A stretch of 32,538 bases of DNA, taken from the NCBI GenBank assembly GCA_001970855.1, contig LSSN01000670.1, positions 2,855 to 35,392 on the forward strand, read 5' to 3'. Numbering within the stretch: the stretch's first letter is position 1; every line of letters begins with the position of its first letter. Source of the DNA: Smittium culicis. Lineage: Eukaryota; Kickxellomycota; Harpellomycetes; Harpellales; Legeriomycetaceae. Under the pieces are notes generated by a model. It searched no databases and was not told the DNA's origin. It saw only the letters and a list, made by a program, of their open reading frames with translations. Shown here one piece after another: positions 21,804-32,538 of this stretch. The translations under genes were made by a program, and so were the position numbers.

Positions 21804-23784
21804 CTAGTCTTTTAGAAGAGAATCAACAACGCTTGAAACTCTTATTCCTCTTAAATCGGTGTATGTTTGTCCAGTTCCAACAAAAATAATTGGTTTGCCT
21901 GTAATGTAAGTCATTGTCAGTGCTGCTCCAACTTTATCGTCAATCGTATCGAATTTCGACAGTATTATAGCATCTATGGTACGCTTAACGTGCGATGAAG
22001 AATACTCAACAAGTGCCTTGTTAAACTTGGTAAGCTGTTGGATAGCTTCGTTTCCAACTAGTGCCTCTCCAACAAAAATTATCTTATCTGGATTATTCAC
22101 TGAAACTAGTTTAGAAAGTGCTCGCATTAAGGGCTCATTGTCCTGCATTCTACCTGCCGTGTCAATTAAAACCACGTCGTACCCGTTAGTTTCTGCATAC
22201 CCTACTGCCTCTTTAGCAATAGTCGCTGAATCTTTCCCATATCCACGCTCAAATAAATCAATCTTTGACTCGTTAGGCGATAATGCTGCCAAGTTTTTTA
22301 CGTGTACACGAAGCTGCTCGACTGCTCCTGATCTGAAAGTATCACACGCTGCTATCAGCACTCTCAAATTATTTTGCAAAAGCCAGAAGCATACTTTGGA
22401 CAGGTTTGTTGACTTTCCAACACCATTAACTCCAACAAAAACTATTGAGTATGGTCTATGTTTTGTACTGTTTACATTTTGGATATCACGTAGCAAATCC
22501 GTTGACGTGCTTGGCGTTAGTATTCTACTTAATGTGTTCTTCATTGCTGGATGGATCAGTGATGATATTTTTTGCATTCCCCCTGCGCGAACGCCAACAA
22601 GCTCTTGTTGAACAGACTCTGCAATTTTCTTTGCTATATCTGAAGCCACATTCTTTTTAATCAAGTGCTGGCTCATTTGGAAAATGGGTTCATTTAAATC
22701 CTTATTTGTTAATACCCTGCCTGTTGTCAAGTTTTTAAAGAACGTCCCAATACTTCCATAACTCCAACTAGGTTGTGCTTCTGTATCTGAATCGTCATCT
22801 AGATTACTTGCATTTGAATTTTCCATTCCTGCAACTTGGTATGTACCATCGCTAGCTCTTTTTCCCAAAGATTTTGAGTCAATCAGACTATCTTTTTCTT
22901 TTTCATCTAGTGATTTACTTTCACTAAGACTGCTTTTTTCGGAAGCGCTAGGATTAAAGTCAAGCGATTTCATCATTTCTTTGTTTAAAGATCCATCGTT
23001 CCATACTCTGTTGGCTTTACCTTTAGATCCGCTTTCTGAAGCAGAAGCAGAATCCTTTTTAGATTTCTTACTATCCCAAGTTCTCATTTTTACGCTTTTT
23101 CGTTGAGATTTTAAAAGGAATGGGGTATCAAATCCAGGGTCTTCTTCGAGTTGCTTTGGGTTACTCTTACTCATTTCTTCGATAAGCTCTTTGGAACCTT
23201 GCATAGTATTTTGATATTTTTCGGAACTTTCAAAGGATTTGGGCTTTGTAGCCTTGTTTCTACGGTTATACTGATCTTTTGATTCGATAGCTTTGTATAT
23301 TGTGTTGAATTTAGTTTCGTAAAGAAAGGGGGAATCCGATACGCTTCTCAAGAAGTAGGATTTAGATTTCAAAATATCTTTATATTCGCCTATAAAAGAA
23401 TTTTTTACTACTTGTAATAGCTCTTCGACATACGACAATTGAAGAATTTTTTGGTAGGCAGCCTATAGAGTTAATAATTAATCAAAATGTTATTGAATTT
23501 AAAAAAAAATAGTCCAAGAAAATTAAACTTGAAAAATGTTTTTAGACAATATATTTATATGAATGTTTAATAGAATAGTAATTTACGATGAATATTAAAC
23601 CCAATTCGTTCGAAGCAGTCCAGTTTACTAGGTATTCGCCTACAGCGAATCTTTCTTTTTCATACATAGTTGTGTCGACTATATTTTTAAGCAGAGCTTT
23701 GATGGGTTCGTCTACTAGGGCTACAAAGGAGCAGGACCATAGAATAATTCCACCCTGGGTGGCGATAACAAAGTGATCGAGCAT
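21804..23784 (-). CDS. SRP101: Signal recognition particle receptor subunit alpha (SRX GTPase), 618 aa, two exons
   Basis: Exon 1 is 23784-23587 (66 codons) and exon 2 is 23462-21804; the phase-0 intron begins GTAAAT and ends CTATAG. SRP receptor alpha docks ribosome-SRP complexes at the ER membrane through a GTPase twin formed with SRP54, anchored by SRP receptor beta. Residues 1-130 are the SRX longin-like domain (MLDHFVIATQGGIILW; FIV-AAYQKILQLSYVEELL spans the junction). A charged Ser/Lys-rich linker follows (about 130-270). The NG domain ends the protein: G1 GVNGVGKST (410-418), CDTFRSGAVEQLR (439-451), DTAGR (500-504), SKFD (568-571, usual form TKFD), and GTGQTYTDLR (595-604). The length is close to animal SRPRA. 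The next gene upstream is divergent (RNF121-like). All catalytic motifs are intact, so it should be functional. The symbol follows yeast usage; the animal name is SRPRA. Confidence 0.96.
23463..23586 (-). other. Intron of the SRP receptor alpha gene
   Basis: A 124-base intron with donor GTAAAT, a TTAAC branch-like sequence close to the acceptor, and acceptor TATAG. Its removal joins GLIFIV to AAYQKILQLSY, reproducing the family's continuous SRX strand (human counterpart ELVFVVGFQKILTLTY), which fixes the junction. Confidence 0.9.
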
Positions 23785-24683
23785 TATCTAAAGAAGCGTA
23801 ACGAAAGCTCTTAAATATATTTTGGTAAATGATTGTTTTAGTATGCGCTGTGCAATAGAATCTGCTGTTAAAATATTAGAATTAAAGATGAAATGTTTTC
23901 GTAGGTTATTGATTTTAGAACCGCCAAAAAAAAAAACAGATAAAAAATCAATTTTAAATTTATACAGGAAAAATAGACACGATTAGAAGCTAACTAATGT
24001 GTTTATTCTAAGCTGGCTATTTTTTTTTTAACTTTTGATGTGCGAGTTTGAATTCATTGATATATTTTATGCAATGAATGCCCTAACTATATTACCCGCC
24101 AATAAGCATCTAATATTCCATCTTCGGATAATCTGGCCAATGATTATTTACCACAAGTTATCTGGCGCTTTTCGATGCTTATTTCAATCAGAGTATTTGA
24201 TTTTTAGTATTCTGAGTACGCATTTTCCAGACCAAAAAAATAACTGCCATTCGCATCGAAGTGTTCTGTTCAGCACTAACAACCTTTTCTTCAGCGCTGC
24301 TGCTCTCCCACTGCGATTTTATTAGATCCTGCAGCTGCGCACTTAGTTAGATGCTGCTGAGTCCAGCGATATTCGTGCAGTACTTTTCATATTATATGCG
24401 CCTGGTATACTTTCTGTTTAAAACGCCTTTTCTGCGTTCCACCTTAATCCTTTCCCGCGCTGCGCTATTTAAAACAGCGGATTTATCGATTCGCGAGTAA
24501 TTTAATAATAATTTAATCATTTGCTGCAATTCTAATACAAGCCAATGATCATTTGAGTCTAGGAATTAAATTATTTTTGCTGATGCGGTTGGCTAAGTAA
24601 AGTATAACAATAATAGTCTACCACCTGGGAAAGGGACTACGAGTCATTTTAATTGAGCAGGCTAGTATAGCTCGGAGCAAATA

Positions 24684-24696
24684 CCCCCCCTCCCCC
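24684..24696 (+). repeat. C-rich tract (C7-T-C5)
   Basis: Directly visible. It is unusual in AT-rich DNA and is one of two C tracts in the RNF121 upstream region. Confidence 0.85.
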
Positions 24697-25019
24697 ATTT
24701 GTTATGAAAGCCTCACAAAAACTTGAACTATTTTCTTATTCGCTAGTGATTTATTAAAATTGCTACATATGAGTTACTGGATATTATGCTTATTTAATAT
24801 AGAGTATAGAGTTCATTGGACAATGCAAATGAATCGATCTTGAGTACGGTGAGCTCATTGGTATGTATATTAAGCTTCTGGAGAAATGGAAAAAGGCAAG
24901 TGGTTTACCCAAAGTATACCTAACAACACTCATTTTATATTCATTTGTAATTAAACTATAAAGTCTAAACTTCTTCCCTCACTTTTAAAGCACACTGGCA
25001 TCGAATCCTTTTTCTCACA

Positions 25020-25030
25020 CCCCCCCCCCC
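25020..25030 (+). repeat. C11 homopolymer
   Basis: Eleven C in a row, nine bases upstream of TATAAATA and 65 bases upstream of the RNF121 start codon. It may be a promoter element or a simple slippage tract. Confidence 0.85.
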
Positions 25031-25038
25031 ACTATCAC

Positions 25039-25046
25039 TATAAATA
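25039..25046 (+). promoter_or_regulatory. TATA-like box upstream of the RNF121-like gene
   Basis: TATAAATA lies 49 bases before the ATG at 25095, between a C11 run and the start codon. It is a good match to a TATA box, but the short distance would leave a very short 5' UTR, and such motifs arise easily in AT-rich DNA. Confidence 0.35.
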
Positions 25047-25094
25047 CATAACTTACCCTTTTTTCATTTCTGTTCCTATATTATATTTCTCAAC

Positions 25095-27069
25095 ATGAGT
25101 AACCAGTACAAAAATTCCAATCTCGATCACAACGATTACGAAATATTCCACTACCCCAATAATCCTAGGTAATATAACCCTTTCTCTCTTCTTTTATTTA
25201 GCTAAAGCCTTATATCCTAAATACTAGCGATAAATTGGCGCACGAGCAAGCCAGATTTAAAGCCGCTCATAAAGGTAAATTGTATTTTATTTTTACACTC
25301 TACAATATACAGCCCTAATACATAACCAATTTTATAGGCCATGAAGGAATGCACACAATGATTTTTTTGATATTCTTCGGCTCCCTCTTCGCTTCCCCTA
25401 TCATTATCAAATATTGGAGACGAAAAAGCTATCGCTCTTTCCAAATTGTAAACATTCTCCTCATGTGGTAACCCTCAGCTCTTATATACCTCTATACCTC
25501 TATATCCCTAGAGTATATCCTTAATTACCAATAACCCTCTTTCCTTTTTTTTTTTTACCCTCTTTGTACATTCACATAGGCTCTTCCCTGCTTTCTTGGC
25601 CTTCAATTCTCGATTTTTCCGCTTCCTATCTGCTTGGCTAATATTCTCTCTAATTAATTTTTATGGTAATCTATAATTAACTCTCGCTTTTTTTTCATTT
25701 TTTACTAAAATATTTTTTTATAGCTCCCTATCCTTCAATCGCACCGCAATTTTTATCTTTCGAAGCAATTTTACTTTTTACTTACTTTTATTACCCATTT
25801 TAATTATATTTAGTCCTGTTTATCTCATCTAAAAAGCCCCTAGATGCAAAAACCCCAAGGTATCCTACTTTAATACATTACCATATTCTAATCTATTAAA
25901 TTCACACCCTTTATATTCACGCTCTTTCTCTTCGATATTATATTAGATTTGTATACAAGTGGTTCTCGCTAATTAACAACGTCACTTATACCTCAACTAT
26001 GATCGGACTTGCTGTGTTTGTGATCCTATTTTTTAACCATTTCCAAAACGTTGAACTATTTTTAACTGTTATGAATATCGACATTTTGGTTATTTTCTAT
26101 GGAGTATACTTTGGGTAAGTATCTATTCTTTCTTTTTCTTATGAGCCCCCCTTAATCGCCTTTTAATTTTTATTTTTTTAATCGTCTTTTAGTATTATGG
26201 GTCAAGACTTGGTCGATATTTGCATTGACAGAATATCCATCTCTTTAGGGGTAATTAAACGCAAATTATCAACACATTTCAGCACTTATACTTTGTACTT
26301 TTTACATCTAATCCTCGCTATTTAATCTTACACCAACTTTCCTTCTTTAATCATCTAGTACTATACAATCGCTGGGTTACCTAGCAAACACTTACCTAAA
26401 GACTTGTGTGCTATTTGCGGTTGCTCATTCGCCCCAAACATTCCGAGTTACAATGGAATGTTAAGTGAAAAAGCCGCTTCTGGATCTAATGACACTGAGA
26501 AAATAAATGATACTGTCTATACTCTAAATTGCGATCATAGCTTCCACAATGGTTGTATTAGAGGTTGGTGTCTGATTGGAAAACGCGATATATGTCCATA
26601 CTGGTAAGTCTTCAAATCTTTAATTAATTTAATTTAAATTTCAATGAATTATTAATTTACCTACCCTATTTTTTCCCTCATTTATCTTGCCCTCTTATAA
26701 CCCTATATCTTCATATAATAGCCACGAAAAAGTTGACCTTGGCCATCTCATGATGAATAAGTAATATACCCTTCTCTTTCTTTTTTTAAAAAGTTATACT
26801 TTTAATTCTTATTCTTAAATTAACAAAATATTATTACTGTTCTAGGTGGGATAAACAGCAGAAAATTTACTTGGCTGTTTTAGACTTTTTTAGATACGTT
26901 ATAGCTTGGCAACCTGTAAATATTCCTTTTTTTTTTATCGCATTCCTTAAACTTTATCTTAGATATTTGTATCTCTTTACTTATCTTGATTTTCATTTAT
27001 TTTTTTCATGGTAAATAGATAACTCTGTTTGTTGCTGCAACAATCATTTCTTTATTTGGACTTAGCTAA
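25095..27069 (+). CDS. RNF121: RNF121/RNF175-like multipass membrane RING-H2 E3 ubiquitin ligase, 337 aa, eleven exons
   Basis: Exons: 25095-25168, 25228-25274, 25338-25467, 25580-25665, 25814-25859, 25947-26114, 26193-26250, 26359-26603, 26722-26760, 26846-26915, 27019-27069. All introns are GT-AG with donors such as GTAATA, GTAAGT and GTATCC, and all junctions keep frame. RNF121 proteins are ER/Golgi membrane ubiquitin ligases linked to membrane-protein quality control. The family head DKLAHEQARFKAAHKGHEGMH is at 26-46. Membrane segments lie at about 47-65, 75-92, 98-117, 129-157 and 162-186. Family blocks KKPLDAKTPRFVYKWF (119-134) and GLPSKHL (209-215) are present. The RING-H2 has C220, C223, C261, H263, H266, C269, C282 and C285, including FHNGCIRGWC and CPYCHEKVD. 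The tail is RYVIAWQP plus a last hydrophobic segment. Length matches the animal protein (about 327 aa). Exon 1 has no family match, so the start rests on the only suitable ATG. All metal ligands are intact. Confidence 0.93.
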
Positions 27070-27181
27070 ATTTATTTATTTTTACTTAGCTAAATCTATT
27101 TATCACTATATTTTTCTTAAGCTAATGTTTATTATTTATAAAAACCTTAGTAAATACTTTATTGTTAATAAAATAAAAAAA
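27070..27181. other. Convergent 3' intergenic gap
   Basis: Only 112 bases separate the RNF121-like stop (27067-27069, +) and the stop of the 1366-aa gene (27184-27182, -). It consists of AT-rich tracts, including TTTATT/AATAAA-like hexamers for both strands, so 3' UTRs may overlap. Confidence 0.6.
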
Positions 27182-30100
27182 TTATCTTTTATACATTTTA
27201 TATACTTTCGAATTTATCGGTACAGGAGGAACTGCATAGTTAGTTTCGTTTTGATGGTAGTAGCTCGAATAATTAGGATCCCTTATATAGTAATTCTGGT
27301 TGACTTCTGGGTATTGCGTGTTATAGCTGTAAGCTGTTTTGGTATCATGGTCCGGTGTCATATCAGGTGGTATAAAGCATGCTTCTGAAATTAAGCTTCT
27401 AGCTTTTTTCAGAGTGTACTTTTGTGGATCTGAGTGGAAGTATTGGCTATTATAGTTTAGGCTATGCAACGGACTGCCATTATTCAAGTTGTAGTTGCTA
27501 GTGAAACTGCTATTTATTGAAGGCGAGTACAATTGTGCTTTATAATCATTATTGGTAAACACCGGAGATCGTAACGAGTAAATTGAAGGATTATACTGGG
27601 ACGAATGGAGCGAATAATTTGAATACCGGCTTCCAAAGTTCATACTGTTTATTGGGAGCGCTGATTGTGATCTAGGACCCATTGATAAGTTAGGACTCGT
27701 TAAACCACTACTTTTACCATCTGTCCTTGAAACAAATTCAAAGTATTCTTTTTCGTATTCTTTATTGCTAGTTAAAGGGTTTTTATAGTCATTATACCTT
27801 TTTGTTTTTTTCTTTTCGGGTATCATATCAGTTAAATAAGTGCCTTTACTTCTAAAAATTTTTGCACCGCTACCAATACCATTTCCCCCAACTTCAAATC
27901 CATAATAGTTCGTAGTTTTTGTACTATTTAAAAACCTCCTATTCTCAAAATTTTCCAACAATTCCTCCTTCTCTCTGAGCACCTTATTCCCATTTTTCTT
28001 TTGAAACTCAATCAATTCAGCATACATGCTTTTTCTGTTGCCTCTAAACGCTGATGATGATGTTGATGAGCCTGCAACGCTTTTGTTGTCAAAGTTAAAA
28101 CATTTAACTCCTCTCAAACCGCGGCTTTGTTTCTCAATGTAAAATGATGTGTGTCTGTTAGGCGCCCTATTTATAGCATTTTCTGATCGTACCGAAATCG
28201 TATCTGAATCAGCATAAACCAGGTTGCTTTTCGGTCTCATATTCGGACTAAAAGCCAGCATTTCGCGCTCGTATCCATGTCCATACATCAAACTCGTTAA
28301 ACCATCCGACGTTCTGCTTTTTTGAACTACCTGCAATGGCGGTACTTTACTCCTTATTTGTCCGTCGTAAATCGTACTCACGTACCTTTTTTGTGCATGT
28401 TTTTGGCTAGAATGTTCCCTTACTGTGGGATTGCAGCTTAGATAGTTAGATGGCTTCATTTTATTTATATTGAGTATATTATCGCTGTAGTTTGTTTTCA
28501 AGTTAGTTCTTTCCTCCAAATTACCTAAATACTCGCTGAAACTCATCATTGATCTTTTAGGCCTTACACCGTTCTTATTTATATTCTGTATTTTTTTGCT
28601 ATTCTGAGAATCTCGGGTAGTATCTTGGTCTATACTCGGGTTTTTATACTTGATACTAAACAAACTTTTTCCAATTAAACTAGGGATTCTGATAGCCTTC
28701 TCGTACAGTTTCGCTAAGCTCTCATTATCTGATGATAACGATCCATTAATCGATTCGGATACTTTTTTTTTGGCTATAATCCCTTCTTTTATACCCATTG
28801 CACTTTTAGTTTCTCGAGGTTTAGGCTTATTATGGTCATCTGATGACGGGTATTCATGCTCAGGTTTTACCTTTGGTTTAATTTCTTTATACCTTAATGG
28901 ATTAGATGAGTTAAATCCAGACTCTTTTCTCGCTTGGATAGAATTAGTTGTATTTTTTGGTTTTCCAATTTTGTATGATGATATATCACTATCCCTAAAG
29001 TTCATCGGACTGATTAGCTCAGGAAACATCCTAATTTCGACGATACTGTCTTCCGAAAAGTTATAGTCCATTTTTCGACTAGCTGCATTCCATTCACTGC
29101 CTATATTGTATATATCCAGACCTTTCTTACTGTCAAACCCAGATCTCTTTTCTATCCACTTTGGCTCGGGCTTACTTTCAAGCCCGAAATTTTTCGTCTT
29201 TATACAAAATGTCTCTCCATCTAAAAGTCCTCGCGATATTTCCGTTAAATCGTCCATTTGGCATAATGTTGGACTCTTAATTATATCTATACAATCCATT
29301 TCATTTGCATCACAAAACAATACATTTTTAACTTTTTTGCGCCTGATCAAATGTTTTTTTACACTGGCTTTAGTTAATTTTTTACATATGAAATATTTAT
29401 CATGCTTTCGCTTTCTCCATTTCAAAATCCGCCTCCTTCTAAATGTTTCATACCTATATCTCTTTGATATCGGATATGCTCTAAATCTTAATTCTGCTCT
29501 ATTTATATTATATACTGAAATCATATCTGCCATTCCTATACCAGTAACCTTTTGATACCTTCTGATTTTATTTACATATACATTCTTATTTATTCCTATA
29601 AGCTTTTTTTTTCCTATTTTTCTGAGTATGATTTTAGGCTTTCTTGAAAAGTTAAATTCTGATCTTATTATCTCAGTACTCTTTGAAGGTAAATCACTGA
29701 ATGAATTTATGGACTTATTTTCATCGCAAGAATCAGGCTCATATTCATATATGCTATCTTTGTTGTATTTTCCATAATATTCTCCCTGGTTTCCATCATT
29801 AGATTGTTCATTGATAGTTGCTGATGCTATTAAACTAAGTTTTCTGTAGCTATCTATCTCCGTAGAAATATCATAATCATCTGTGTTTTTACTATCAGGA
29901 AAATTATCATCGCTTTTATAACTATTAAATTCATTGTGGTTTTTTTCTAGCTTTTGGTTAAATATCATTTTACTCTCAAGGTACTTGTTTATTTTTTTTG
30001 TAGTTTCCAATATTTTCTGTTTCGTGATTCTGGTTTCTTGATTTTCGCCTATATTTTTGAACTGCTTAGATTTGATTGCATTTGATGTTTGTAGGGCAGA

Positions 30101-31352
30101 ATATTGGACACCAAAGCCATTCCCCTTTGATTCATGATTTCTATCTACACTATAATTAGATTTTTCAAATCTTTTAGCACCACTAATTTGAGTATATCTA
30201 AACATTTTATCACCTAAACTAATGAACCTTTTGTTATTATCTATGCCAAATTTGTTTATCTTTGGGCTTTCATTAAAAGTTCTTATTTTTGAAATGTTAG
30301 AAGCTTCAAAATACTCATAATTCAGTCTACCGAAACTTTTTGCTTTTTTTACAAATTTTTCATCCCTTGATGGAAAAAAGTTGATTTTTTGTATAACTGG
30401 GGTAATTGGAACCATTTCACCTCTACTACTATTAGAATATATATTGATCTCTTTACAAACCCGGTCACTATTTACACGATTCCCCCCGTATACTGGGACA
30501 AATTCATTTTTCACGCCATTATTTCTAACCAAAGGAATCAGGTTTAAATTCAGTTTATATGTAGCATCTGAATTTTTGGATTTTGAAAAGCTCTTTTTAT
30601 TTCTAATCGTAATATCTTTACCATTTCCTTTTTTCATTTCGGCTAGATTTTCGAATTCCTTGTAAAATTGTTCATTCCTAAATCCCAAATCAGTTTTATT
30701 GTGTGGATCTATTTCAACTTTACCTTTTGATTCTCCTCCATTTTTTATCTCAAAGTTTTTTTTTTTAGCTAGAGGCTTTCTTTTGAGAGTATAGCCCAAT
30801 TCCTTTTTTCCAACTAGATAAATACTAGATGTGGATTCGCTGCTGCTTATACCAGATGAAGTGTACGATCCCACGCTTGCTAAACGCAGAGTATCAACCG
30901 TTACTTTATTAAGATCAGAGATAATATCAATCTTAAAATTTTTAATGTCGCCACCAACGCCAGAGTTATTAATAGGAACGAATTGAAACATATCTTTTTT
31001 CACTTCATAGTTTTCAAATCTATCTTCTTGAGTCAATTTCTCTTCACTATAATAACCCATCTCTATTTCTTTATGATTTTCAACGCCTTTCTCCTTCTTA
31101 CAGCTTACATCTTTCTCATTCATTGTTTGTGGCTTCTTTTTTTCTATTTTTTCAGGATTTATAATAGCTTATTATGATTTTATGAGCACTAATAATTATA
31201 AAAATAAACTTACTAATTAAATTTTTTATGATGAGAGAGACTGATTTTGAATTTAAAAATCTCTTAAAGTTAGCATCACCAAATTTAATCTTAGTTAAAT
31301 CTCCCCTTTCATCAATATTTTCTTTTTTCTTTCTTTCTTTGCGCAAGTTCAT
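27182..31352 (-). CDS. Large low-complexity basic protein, about 1366 aa, two exons, function unknown
   Basis: The main exon is 31143-27182, with an uninterrupted frame from ATG 31123. An upstream exon 31352-31214 (46 codons, MNLRKERKKKENIDERGD) joins through a 70-base intron (31213-31144; donor GTAAGT, acceptor AATAG) in phase 1, giving an in-frame 1366-aa product. If that exon is not used, the product starts at 31123 (1313 aa). No family is recognised. The N-terminal half is Lys/Asn/Ser-rich and looks disordered. A strongly basic segment near residues 600-665 (YETFRRRRILKWRKRK, then LIRRKKVKNVLFCDANEMDC) looks the most structured or conserved and could bind nucleic acid or act as a nuclear localisation signal. 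A middle region has many Pro/Lys/Ser motifs. The C-terminal 200 residues are Ser/Asn/Tyr-rich and end with PPVPINSKVY, a possible SH3 ligand. No membrane segment, coiled coil or enzyme motif is evident. A single 3.96-kb open frame in AT-rich DNA makes it certainly coding. Confidence 0.85.
31144..31213 (-). other. Probable intron near the 5' end of the 1366-aa gene
   Basis: A 70-base segment with a consensus donor GTAAGT and an acceptor ending AATAG. Its removal joins two open frames exactly in phase (codon split after one base) and gives a lysine-rich junction, KNLIKKKKPQT. The unspliced reading ends soon after (ISYYKS, stop). There is no homology to confirm it, so it rests on splice signals and frame. 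Confidence 0.55.
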
Positions 31353-32538
31353 TATATATACTACCTAAAAACTTTATTGTACAGCGAGTATATTGCTATT
31401 AATGATTATTTTCGAAAAATTAGTATAAATAAGTATAGAGTATAAGGAATATAAGAACATAAATCACTAACCTTATTACTTCGAGTTTACTCTCTATTAC
31501 AGGAAAAGTATAATAGTTTTATTCTATGAAATCGCTTAAAAGGCATATAAAGTATATCTAGCTCTAAATTATTTAACAGGATAGCTATACTCCTATAGCT
31601 AGTTTATATAATTTTTTTATGAACGTGCTTCGATAGTATTGATATAGTTATACTAGTTTTTTATCATTATTTAAAAATGAAAATAAAAAACGCGCAAAGA
31701 AAAATTGGCTTGTTTTTTTTACCTTGCTGGTATTTTATTTTGTTTATGCAATATATATTTGTTATGAAAATAAAAATTAATATAACCTGAATTTTTTTTA
31801 ATATTGTAGTTATTTGATAAATTGCTTCTATTAGCTCTTACAATGAAAATAAAAATGTCGAGTATCTAAGACATACTAGTTTTAGATTTTTTATATTTCC
31901 ATTTTTATTAAAGGTATAACTAAAAAGGAGAGTGGCCAAACACTTTTTTATACATAAATTCTATATTAAATGGAATTGATTACATGAGGAACGTGTCAAT
32001 AACGCATTAAGTAGACTAAAATATTTCAAAATAAGCTTTTATATACACACGGGTTAATGAAATCGCCCTCATTTGAAATGAATATAAAAGCTCATATAAT
32101 TTAAGAAACAGCGTTTATAAATGATAGGCAGGCGAATCTTTTGTTTTACTATAGTATAAATATTAAAGGAAATATAAATCCTCAAAATCTTTTGGAGCAG
32201 AAATTAGTAAATAAAAATACATTGAAAGTATATAGAGAATAAATAAAATGGCTGAGTATTAATTCAATTGTTATTTTATTCCATTTAGAAATACACGCTT
32301 TGAATATTTGTGCTAAATTAACTACTAGATCATCTAAAATATAACGCAATGTATTAATACTTTGGATATTTTTATACTACTTATCATAACTAAAATACTT
32401 AAGTAACACTCTTTAAATCTATTAATACACCATTTACTTAATGTGTAATTAAATCGAACCAAGAGGCAGAATTATCTTTAGAGTTTACATATTTAATCTA
32501 GATTTGAGGATCACCATTATTAATATTGGTTCCCAGAT
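31353..32538. other. AT-rich terminal intergenic stretch
   Basis: It lies upstream of the 1366-aa gene and presumably holds its promoter. I see no open frame of note, no RNA gene and no recognisable element. Short TATA-like runs are everywhere, so none is chosen. Confidence 0.5.

Larger units (their letters stand above)
23785..25094. other. Divergent intergenic region shared by SRP receptor alpha and RNF121-like genes
   Basis: This 1.31-kb region must hold both promoters. The segment 24.1-24.65 kb is noticeably richer in GC than other intergenic DNA here (GCTGCTGCTCT, GCGCTGCGC). An open frame 24035-24325 (+) has no recognisable family and begins at a non-ATG codon. Two C-rich tracts occur, C7TC5 at 24684-24696 and C11 at 25020-25030, the latter just upstream of a TATA-like box. 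No RNA gene was recognised. Confidence 0.5.

Noticed and set aside
21976..22611. 211-codon open frame antisense to the SRP receptor GTPase domain
   Set aside because: It is a mirror of strongly conserved coding sequence on the other strand and has no family resemblance or splice partner.
24035..24325. 96-codon plus-strand frame in the divergent intergenic region
   Set aside because: It starts at a non-ATG codon, has no family match and no clear splice continuation. It is more likely chance in a GC-elevated patch.
25228..25467. Reading 25217-25444 on the minus strand as a gene
   Set aside because: Those bases are exons 2 and 3 of the RNF121-like gene on the plus strand, matched by family sequence across splice junctions.
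28650..29555. Two plus-strand open frames of 138 and 149 codons inside the 1366-aa gene
   Set aside because: They are opposite-strand shadows of a continuous coding frame, with hydrophobic composition typical of such shadows.

Overview
The window is nuclear DNA of an AT-rich eukaryote, most likely an early-diverging fungus. The evidence is spliceosomal GT-AG introns of about 60-150 bases, an orthologue of the eukaryotic SRP receptor alpha subunit, an RNF121-type membrane RING protein, and decayed retroelements of three classes. The relics read like those I associate with AT-rich Kickxellomycotina/Harpellales gut fungi, but that placement is inference from style, not a search result.

The window has two halves. 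Positions 1 to about 16.1 kb are a transposon graveyard with no intact gene that I can find. In it are the 3' end of a Ty3/gypsy-type pol (integrase C-terminus, 1-204, +), a decayed DIRS-like reverse transcriptase (about 3.0-4.15 kb, -), a short unidentified coding-like relic (about 5.8-6.2 kb, +), and a nearly full-span LINE (about 7.3-12.65 kb, -). The LINE has a recognisable ORF1 zinc knuckle, APE-type endonuclease, reverse transcriptase and C-terminal tail, all broken by stops and frameshifts. A further LINE-like scrap may lie at 15.6 kb. The rest is AT-rich sequence without recognisable content.

Positions about 16.5-31.4 kb are a gene island. It holds a WD40-type propeller protein of 1170 aa (-, two exons, 20186-16588), the SRP receptor alpha subunit of 618 aa (-, two exons, 23784-21804), an RNF121-like ER/Golgi membrane E3 ligase of 337 aa (+, eleven exons, 25095-27069), and an unrecognised, low-complexity basic/Ser/Asn/Tyr-rich protein of about 1366 aa (-, two exons, 31352-27182). 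I rebuilt the exon structures by hand from splice signals, reading frame and homology remembered from the families. The SRP receptor and RNF121 genes are divergent and share a 1.31-kb intergenic region. RNF121 and the 1366-aa gene converge with 112 bases between stop codons. The last 1.2 kb is AT-rich intergenic DNA.

SRP receptor alpha acts in co-translational targeting to the ER, and RNF121 family members act in ER/Golgi membrane quality control. Their adjacency is thematically neat but is not evidence of joint function. I found no tRNA, rRNA, CRISPR or operon-like structure, and I did not find a convincing new biological system. The most interesting unknowns are the 1366-aa protein and the unassigned WD40 protein.
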